A stretch of DNA of 25,512 nt from a virus: IMG/VR virus record IMGVR_UViG_3300042486_000145, positions 1-25,512 of that record; one strand, given 5' to 3'. The notes under the pieces were generated by a model. It was given only the letters and a program-made list of their open reading frames with translations. It was not told where the DNA came from and searched no databases. Every line of letters begins with the position of its first letter. Position 1 is the stretch's first letter. This document shows, in pieces, positions 10,329-18,200 of this stretch. The translations under genes and the position numbers were made by a program.

Positions 10329-13295
10329 TTATAAATTTTTGATTGCTTTAATAATAGAACCATTTCTAGCAGCTTTATTGGAAGTTTTTTCTTTGCTAGT
10401 TTTTGCTTCTAATAAAGCTTTGTATTTACTAAGTTCATCAGGAGTGGCACTTGCAATCATTTCATCAAAGTCTACTAAAGGATTCATGTTAATAGCTCTT
10501 CCAGATTTATCAAACCTGTAGTTGTACATATTCTCCATAACACCTAATTGTCTATTCTCAAGTTTATTTTGAGCATATTTAGAAGCAACAGAATTTAAAG
10601 CTTCTTGTGTTGTAGCCTTTGTAGCACTCTTAGCTGCTTCTTGTCTCTGTTGTTGAGTATCATAAGCTTGTAGATTTTGCAACTGAGCTTGATTTAATGT
10701 ATTTATATTAGCTGCATATGTTTGTGCTTTGTTTCCTTGGTTGATTCTCATTTGTTCTCCTAGTACTTTGTTCTTAGCCATAGTTGCTTGAGCATATATA
10801 GCAGCTAATGCTTCTGGATTATTTCCAGCAAGTCTTTGTGCTTCTCTAGTCTGAGCAGTGATTTCATTTAATTGATCTTGAAGAGATATATCGTATGTAG
10901 TTTGTAGTTGTGGTTGGAATGTTTGTGCTTGTACAGGTTCTAACTGATTGTTAGATAATGCATAAAACTCTCCTGATAATTGTCTTGGGTCTAAATCTTC
11001 AACATCAGATGGTCTAAGAAAAGGAAGTGCTTGATTAAATGCACTCATTCCTTGTTTTAACCAATCAAACTTTTCCACTGGTTCATCAGGAGCATATAAA
11101 GCATTACGTGTAGCTGATGATCCTGTAGTTTTTGGTAAAGCTATTAGTGGATCATTCATTGATCTATAAGGAGTTTTTGTAGCTGCACTTAATGGAATAT
11201 CTGTTAGTCCTTTAACATTAAATGCTGCTCCTAATCTATCATCAAGTTGTACATCCTCACTACCATATAACTCTTTATTTTTAGACTTAATAAGTTTTGC
11301 TCTATTAGGATCTTCTAATAAAAACTTTTGAAATTCTTTATTACCTTTTCCTTTAAATCCTAAATTTTCTGCAATCTTATCCCACTGTTGAGCATCATAT
11401 ATAGATTTAGTTTTTACACCAAGCTTATCTTTATTTCCTGCCCAAGGAGTTAGATTATACTTACTAACATATTTTCCTTTTTGAGCCTTAATAGATGTTC
11501 CCATTTTAGCTTCTTTTATCTTACCTTGTGCAAGATCATCAGCTATTAATCCATACTCTTCAGCTGTATCATTAATAGCTCCTTGCAGAGCTGCAGCATC
11601 TTGTTTCTTTCCAGCAATATCTTTAAGTTTCATATTACTACCCATTAAGTTTGCTTGAAGAGCAGACATCTTTAATTTATCAAATGAATTATTAACATCA
11701 AGGTTGTCTAATGTATCTATAGACTTATCTATAATCTTATTTTGTTTAGCTTCAATCTTAGATAAATCATTTACATAGTTTTTAAACTTCTGATTCTTTA
11801 GTTTAGGATTTCCTAACATGTTAGCACCTTCTTTATTAATTTTAAGATTACCAAATACAACCATATTATTTTCACCTGTACCACCATCTTGTAATTTAAC
11901 AGCAGGTTCACCACCTTCCACTTCTACAGGACTTTGTCCATAAGATATAGGCATACCACCATTTTCATGTGAAGGTCCTCTAAACATCACTGTCTCTCCT
12001 CCATCTGGAAGATAAGGATTGCTTGATATAGGTTCTGCTTCTCCTCTATACACTTGTAACTCTCCACCCATAGCATAAGTTTGCATAGCTCTTTCACTAG
12101 GAGGTGTGTAACTTTTTAGATGTCCACCAGCTCTTAACATATCTGCATCAGCAGGAGGTTTTAATAAATCTTTTACATCATACTCTCCAAATTTAGCAAT
12201 CACTTGTGGCTGCCAATCATGACTAACCCATCCACCATCTTCCATCACATTATCAAACTGTTGAGGAATATAGTTACCCATCATACCTGCTATATTACGA
12301 TTAGATATGTCATCATATTTTTCCATATTCCTACCACTCTTATCTACTAAACTTCCTAAAGCTTGTCCTGCAAATTTTCCAATAGCACCTCCTACAGGTC
12401 CTCCAAAATATGTTCCTGCAGCTTGACCAATTCCTCCACCAATCTTAGAGCCTGCACTAGGACCTCTTCCTTTATTAATAAGCTGGTTACTAAGGTTTCC
12501 TAAAGCTTCACTTGTTCCTTTTTGTGACATAGCTTCTCCAAATCCTCCTTGATTAATAGCTGTAGAGAATCCATTTTGAGCCATAGATATTCTACCACCA
12601 TGATAAAAAGCTTTTATTTGATCACTATCATTTAATGGTTCATATCCAAGATCATCATATAGAGTGTTGGGAGCATATGTATTTTGTATTTCTGTTGGAT
12701 TACCTCCAATCATTGTTCCATTTTTTGCAGAAAGAATATTAGTTCCTACACCATAAGAAGGAGATAATTGATCTGGTTGAATAATAGTATCTTCTGGTCT
12801 AGTGTAATAGTTTTTTAATGGTTGTCTTCTTTGACTAGCAACTGCATCAGCTTGCACTCCTGTTAATAAAGAATTTGCTTTAGCTTCTTTAACAGCTTTA
12901 TTCTGACCTTTAATCATAGACACTCCTTCTATAACATCCATTCCTGCTTGAAGATATCCACTAGCATCTCCTCCTTTTCCTCCTACACCTTGAGCAGCTT
13001 CTTGAGCAGTTTTAGCGTTAGGGTTAATTCCTCCTATAGCAGTGGTTGCTGCGTTATATTCAGGTTGACCATATACTGATCCAAATCCATATCCTTCTTC
13101 TGTACCATTCTGTGCTTTAGGTGGATTACCAAAATCACTTAATTGATGAAGTTGTTTATTAACCATAGAAGCACCCATAGCAGCTTTCTTAAGAGCTTTA
13201 CCATGCACTTTCATAAATGCTTCTTCACTTGGAAACTTCTTGTAAAATGCTGCTTCAGATTTTACACCTGCTAGTTTTAATATTTGATCTTTCAT
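10329..13295 (-). CDS. crAss-like cargo protein with glycine zipper, 988 residues
   Basis: The N-terminus (GVKSEAAFYKKFPSEEAFM at 10-28, then HGKALKKA) is a module I recognise from Bacteroidota phage virion proteins near the muzzle gene. Residues 281-316 form a glycine zipper (GGGIGQAAGTYFGGPVGGAIG and on), a pattern typical of membrane-inserting helices. Residues 439-468 contain RGPSHENGGMPI followed by VEVEGGEPAVKL, a conserved block of unknown function. Short Asn-Gly motifs recur: AQNG at 61-64 and 239-242, AQKG at 604-607, ARNG at 976-979, and DGGW/AGGH/MGGE at 353-412. The region from about 780 to 930 is Gln/Ala-rich and helical. There is no cysteine in 988 residues. It starts 6 nt after the preceding stop. 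Role as an ejected protein that may help form a channel is inference from the zipper and the position. Confidence 0.75.
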   Translation of the reverse strand: MKDQILKLAGVKSEAAFYKKFPSEEAFMKVHGKALKKAAMGASMVNKQLHQLSDFGNPPKAQNGTEEGYGFGSVYGQPEYNAATTAIGGINPNAKTAQEAAQGVGGKGGDASGYLQAGMDVIEGVSMIKGQNKAVKEAKANSLLTGVQADAVASQRRQPLKNYYTRPEDTIIQPDQLSPSYGVGTNILSAKNGTMIGGNPTEIQNTYAPNTLYDDLGYEPLNDSDQIKAFYHGGRISMAQNGFSTAINQGGFGEAMSQKGTSEALGNLSNQLINKGRGPSAGSKIGGGIGQAAGTYFGGPVGGAIGKFAGQALGSLVDKSGRNMEKYDDISNRNIAGMMGNYIPQQFDNVMEDGGWVSHDWQPQVIAKFGEYDVKDLLKPPADADMLRAGGHLKSYTPPSERAMQTYAMGGELQVYRGEAEPISSNPYLPDGGETVMFRGPSHENGGMPISYGQSPVEVEGGEPAVKLQDGGTGENNMVVFGNLKINKEGANMLGNPKLKNQKFKNYVNDLSKIEAKQNKIIDKSIDTLDNLDVNNSFDKLKMSALQANLMGSNMKLKDIAGKKQDAAALQGAINDTAEEYGLIADDLAQGKIKEAKMGTSIKAQKGKYVSKYNLTPWAGNKDKLGVKTKSIYDAQQWDKIAENLGFKGKGNKEFQKFLLEDPNRAKLIKSKNKELYGSEDVQLDDRLGAAFNVKGLTDIPLSAATKTPYRSMNDPLIALPKTTGSSATRNALYAPDEPVEKFDWLKQGMSAFNQALPFLRPSDVEDLDPRQLSGEFYALSNNQLEPVQAQTFQPQLQTTYDISLQDQLNEITAQTREAQRLAGNNPEALAAIYAQATMAKNKVLGEQMRINQGNKAQTYAANINTLNQAQLQNLQAYDTQQQRQEAAKSATKATTQEALNSVASKYAQNKLENRQLGVMENMYNYRFDKSGRAINMNPLVDFDEMIASATPDELSKYKALLEAKTSKEKTSNKAARNGSIIKAIKNL

Positions 13296-13301
13296 AATGT
13301 C

Positions 13302-14402
13302 TTAATTGTATTTGGATAACCATCCACCATTTTCTTTCTTTGGTTTTTTAGGGTTGTCAACTGTAAGTCTACCTTTTTGTAATTGATTAACAATCATTTT
13401 ATTACGAGTATTTTGATTTAATCCTGGTATAGAACCAATTAAACTACCTTGATAGTTATTCTTGATATCCATTAATAAACCTTCGTTATTTGGATTCATT
13501 AATTCATAACCTCCACCTAATATATTTGCTCCAGCAATTCTAAGTGCTCTTTCTAAATTTGGAGAATAATCTCCAATAAATTTTGGTATAGGTAATTTTG
13601 ATGCAACAGATGCAGCAGCAGCAGTGTGTCTTACAGCATCAGCTGGTCCACTTGTTTTTTCACCATAATCTAACCCTTTTGATTTAGCAAGATCAGCAGC
13701 TGTATTTAATGCACTTGCAGGCATAAGATAGTTACCCATCCCAATCATTTTATTTATAGATCTTCTAGTAGTTCCTGTAACATAATCAGGTTCACTATAA
13801 CCATCCTGAGCCATGGGAATCTCTGTAACAGCCTCTCCTTTGTAAGTATAGTCTTGGTCAGGGTACATCATTTGCATGTCTCCTATGTCAGATATACCTA
13901 ATACAGGATAGTTTACATCCTGCATAGTTATTTTGTTGGAATTAATTTTTGTTATTTCTCCTGGATGGGCCCATTGTCCCATATCATCTTCTATAATAGA
14001 ACCATCTCTACTGATAGTCTTTGGTTTCCAATCTAGTCCTTCTTGGTAGAATTTCATCTCTTGTCCATTCTGTGCAGAAGCTTTTGTCTTCTTGGTATAT
14101 TTACCATTAGCAGGAGCAGAACCTTGTGTACGTGCGTATGTGAATCCTACAGAACCAGGAAGACTTCCTCCCATTGCCATTGTTCCTCCCCATGCACCAT
14201 TGTAATTAAAGCCTTTGTCTGTTAGACCTGCCATAGTTCCTTCTATGCCATTCTGTGCATCAGGGGTGTTGTATTTACTAAGCCATCCACCATTCTTCAT
14301 TGTGTTATCTTTTCCACACTGATGGCAAATGTACATATCCTTCTTACTGGAATCTGATTTATTCCAGGACCATCCACAAGTACATGTAACTTTACTAGCC
14401 AT
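13302..14402 (-). CDS. Zn-ribbon virion protein with DUF6973-like C-terminal region
   Basis: Residues 7-29 hold CTCGWSW...CHQC, four cysteines (C7, C9, C26, C29) suited to a zinc ribbon. They are the only cysteines in the protein. The motif NGGWLSKYN follows at 37-45 and recurs as the last nine residues (358-366). AQNG occurs at 49-52 and 110-113, and AQDG at 198-201. Residues 250-323 show GPADAVRH (252-259), GGGYEL (296-301) and MDIKNNYQG (311-319). These echo the DxxRH / HE / MDxxNNxxG pattern I associate with the uncharacterised DUF6973 family, here with Tyr in place of the His before Glu. The start codon shares one base with the upstream stop (TAATG). The position among cargo genes suggests a virion protein. 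An enzymatic role, for example cell-wall hydrolysis, is possible but not shown. Confidence 0.7.
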   Translation of the reverse strand: MASKVTCTCGWSWNKSDSSKKDMYICHQCGKDNTMKNGGWLSKYNTPDAQNGIEGTMAGLTDKGFNYNGAWGGTMAMGGSLPGSVGFTYARTQGSAPANGKYTKKTKASAQNGQEMKFYQEGLDWKPKTISRDGSIIEDDMGQWAHPGEITKINSNKITMQDVNYPVLGISDIGDMQMMYPDQDYTYKGEAVTEIPMAQDGYSEPDYVTGTTRRSINKMIGMGNYLMPASALNTAADLAKSKGLDYGEKTSGPADAVRHTAAAASVASKLPIPKFIGDYSPNLERALRIAGANILGGGYELMNPNNEGLLMDIKNNYQGSLIGSIPGLNQNTRNKMIVNQLQKGRLTVDNPKKPKKENGGWLSKYN

Positions 14403-15271
14403 TATTTGAAAGAGATTTGAGATGGAACAACAATGAATTGACTTACTATATGTATCTCAGAATTGTTATCTAATATGTGTCTTATTTTTAAATCTTTAGC
14501 TCTGAATGTATCTTTCTTGAATGACATGGTTGTGTAATTCATATTAGCTTGATTTATAATTTTATCTATAGATAAAGACTCGCAACTTCTTACAAATAAA
14601 GGAACACTCTTATCTTTTACTAATGACCAGAATGTATTGTACTGATAGAAGTTATCACTCTTAGTATATGTAATAGTTTTACTATCTGTGTTATATTTTG
14701 GATATTGTAAATATGCACTTAAGTTATTAATTGGTTTAGGAACTAATTCTAAAATACCAGAACTCTGTTGTCCATTGTAAACAACAGCTTTGTTAAACCA
14801 ATAGTTATCTATTTCCACTTTATCACATTCGTCAGAAACAAAATCAACATCACGAAGATATCTATACACTTTGGAATAGTCTTTTACATTTTGTAATATC
14901 TCATCTTGATATTGATATGCAAAAGGGTATTCAATAATATAAGGTTCTACATTGTTATAGAAATAATTATATATAACAGGATTTTTTAAATGTTTCCAGA
15001 TACATGCATTACTACTAGGAACAAATTTTGTACTAGCAATTTCACTTGGATAAACAGTACCAACAGGAAAATTGCGTTTGTTCTTACATTTTCCTAAAGA
15101 TTCAATAGATATAATAGTTACATCATTTGCTACTGAATATCCCATCCCTGCTATCAATTCATTCTTAGTAACAAGAGCATCTATAACATCTCCATTCTGA
15201 GCATTAGTCACTTTGAATGGACCTGCTTGAATAGAGCTTGATTTCAATTTTATGTATATAGTCTTTGACAT
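14402..15271 (-). CDS. Tail-associated accessory protein with GPF-type N-terminal domain
   Basis: The function of this 289-residue protein is not recognised. Residues about 3-65 run IYIKLKSSSIQAGPFKV, then a Gly-rich turn, then DVTIISIES and a Cys-containing end. The same order is seen in the N-terminal domain of the fibre-like protein at 23586-24173, so I infer one shared beta-rich fold. The rest (about 70-289) is rich in Tyr and Asn and looks like a structural, beta-type protein. It lies 4 nt after the muzzle stop and overlaps the next start by one base, which ties it to the tail/cargo operon. A decoration, adaptor or muzzle-bound protein is plausible. It has four scattered cysteines, unlike the large genes downstream. 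Confidence 0.65.
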   Translation of the reverse strand: MSKTIYIKLKSSSIQAGPFKVTNAQNGDVIDALVTKNELIAGMGYSVANDVTIISIESLGKCKNKRNFPVGTVYPSEIASTKFVPSSNACIWKHLKNPVIYNYFYNNVEPYIIEYPFAYQYQDEILQNVKDYSKVYRYLRDVDFVSDECDKVEIDNYWFNKAVVYNGQQSSGILELVPKPINNLSAYLQYPKYNTDSKTITYTKSDNFYQYNTFWSLVKDKSVPLFVRSCESLSIDKIINQANMNYTTMSFKKDTFRAKDLKIRHILDNNSEIHIVSQFIVVPSQISFK

Positions 15272-15275
15272 CTTA

Positions 15276-18200
15276 TTATAAAATGAGAGTGGTTGTGGTA
15301 GTGGTTGTTATTTCTGGTTGCTCCTCAGCAACTCCTGCTAAACTACAATCAATTTCTGTAACTGTTCCTGCTAAACTACAATCTAGAGCAATAGTGGTGG
15401 TTGTAGTAGTGGTAGGTTGTGGAACCACTTCAGCTACAATAGCGTCAATCTCACTACAACAATCATTAAGTCCTGAATAGAAGAAATTATTTTCAGCTAC
15501 ATACCAATTAGGTAAATAACTATGGAATGAAATCCAACTCTTTGTATTAAGGTTAAATGATACTGACCAAGATTTGTTACAGAAGTAATCAAGATCTGTA
15601 AGATACACTTGCGTTAATATCTCCACTTCATTCACTATTTCTTTTATATAGTATTCTTTTGTAATTGAATCATATATAATGTTATTTGTTTTTGGAATAT
15701 AGTCAAGCTTTGTAATAATTATTCTATCATACTTACTATCAAATACACCATGTAATCCTACACCAGTGAAATGATTATCTGTATCTACTTCTGGGAAGTA
15801 TTTTATAATCTCAAAAGCTAAATGATCTGTAAACCATCTATTCATACCAGAACCAAAACCTGTTAAATCTGTAGCTTGGTTACCAGCAATTAAGAACACT
15901 TGTCCTCTCTTAGCATCTATTGTTATTTGTCCTTGTGGGATCTTTAATAACATTTTGTTTTGCGAACCTACATATCCAAGATCTGTTTCTGCAAAATCAA
16001 TTGGAGGAGAACTTCTGAATAATGAATCATTACCTATATAAGCAGCTTGTGGATTACTTGTGTTGATTGTTAATAAAGTGTTATACAATAAACTCTTATT
16101 ATCAAATCTAGCAAGAACAGCTTTATTCTCAATACCATCTAATGATGTAAGACTGCCATAGTTCTGTGGAAAATCAAAATAAGAAATAGCTCTATAAATT
16201 AACCAATTATTTACTATAGTGGTGACATCATTTATCTGAGCATCAGAATAAATTGCTCTAAATGGAAAAACTGTTTTACATAGTTCAGGAGTCCAGTTAA
16301 TAGGAAGATGACTAAAAAAGTTTTCTGTGTTTTGTTTAGAGAATGTAGTGTTATAGTAATATGTATTATCTTGAGCAATAGAAACATTACTTTCTTGTAC
16401 CCAATCATCAGGTATATCTGTACTAACATGAGGCCAGAAATCTCCTTCTCTGTTATTAAAGGCTTGTCTTAAGTCTACATTATATCCTGATTCACAATAG
16501 AAATAAGGAATACCATAAGCAAACAAATACATCTTACCATCATAGAAAGTTCTTCCTGGATTACTTTCAGGAGTTTGACTATTAGGACAATCTAGATTGT
16601 GAGCTTTAATTGATATAAAGTTTCTTAGATTTATACCATCTACAGAAACATCACTAAGAACAGATCTTGCTGAAAACCAATATTCAGGATAGGCAACATT
16701 TCCTATCTCATCATAGTATATATCAGAATCATCAGGAGCTCCCACTCTATTATCTATAAAGAATGGAAGTTTAGTTTTAAAAGCAAACTTGCTAATAAAT
16801 GTATCACCACCAAACACTGTATCATACACTGGTGCAAGAATGGGTGTAATATCTCTTTGGAATCCAGTATCTATTGTATCATACGAATAGATTTGTCCCC
16901 ATTGATTTATAAATTGATTCTTTAATGAAGCATAATAAGAAACAACAGAAGTGGAAGATACTTCTTCAGGTTTGCTACAATCTTTTTCAGATAATACAAA
17001 TCTTGAATCATCTGTAACCATAGGTATTCCACTAGGAGCTATAGATGGTGTTTTATCTGGAAATGGTAAAGGAGGTTTTTCTTCAACAGTCTTTAGATAA
17101 ACAGAAGATTCTCTTTGCCAGTTGTTTATATTTTTATCATCACCAACACTTTGCACTCCTGGAATTAAATATTGAGCAATATCAAGTTCTCTTTGTTTAA
17201 TACCTAATACACCATCTGCACTAGTAGCTGCATTATCAATATACCCACTATAGTCATAACTACCTATTGAGTTAAATGAATATGCATAGTTACGTCTAGT
17301 GATACCATTAATATAAATAGTTAAATATGATTGATATGCTGCAAATAAAACAGAAGCATCTAATGATCCTGTTATAGAAGCAATATCAGTAGAACTCTTT
17401 AATGCATCTTCTTGTGCTTCCTTACTAATCATTTTATAAAGAGCATTCTTTTTCACTTGAACAAAATGAGCTCTACCAGCTCCAAACATTACATTTTCAA
17501 GTTTAAGAATATCTCCTAAGAATGGTTGACCAAAAGAAGTTTCTGGAGAGTTAAATACATGTCTATATTTAGAACCGTCTGCATCAAATCCATCTAAATT
17601 CTTAGGAACACAAATATCATAACCTACAGATCCCACTTTTGTAATAGTATAATTTTTTGCTCCTACTACCCATTCAGGAAAAGTTAATGACTTATATTGA
17701 GTGGATCCTGTCATCACCACTAAAGTTTTATTTGGAGGCTGAGTGCAACAATCAGCTGATGGAGTGGGATCCTTAGTACAATAATCACAAAGAGAAGGAT
17801 AGGGTACAGTTCCACAAGGAGTTCCAGGATCTCCATTTATAGTTGGGAAATATATATTAAAACTTGCAGAACTAAAACTTCCTACAGTGATGATATCATA
17901 TATATCATATGTATGACACTCAAAACATCCTTTACCACTAATAATTCTTGGAGAAGGAAAATCAAGACAACAGAAGTTTAAAATTTCTCCTACAGATGTA
18001 GCTTGTTTTGTAACAATTGTATTTGTATAACAATCTATATATTCAACTGTGAATATACCACCACTGAGTTCTGTAACAGTTACACTAAAGTTTCTACATG
18101 TAGTATTACCACCATCTTTTGCATTTGCTGTATAAGCGTTATTCTGAGCTAGTAAGAATGGATCTACAGAAAGATCATTATAAGGATAGTTAGGATAGTA

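Noticed and set aside
16232-16429. 65-codon minus-strand frame inside the muzzle gene
   Set aside because: It is out of frame within a continuous large gene and has no recognisable features.
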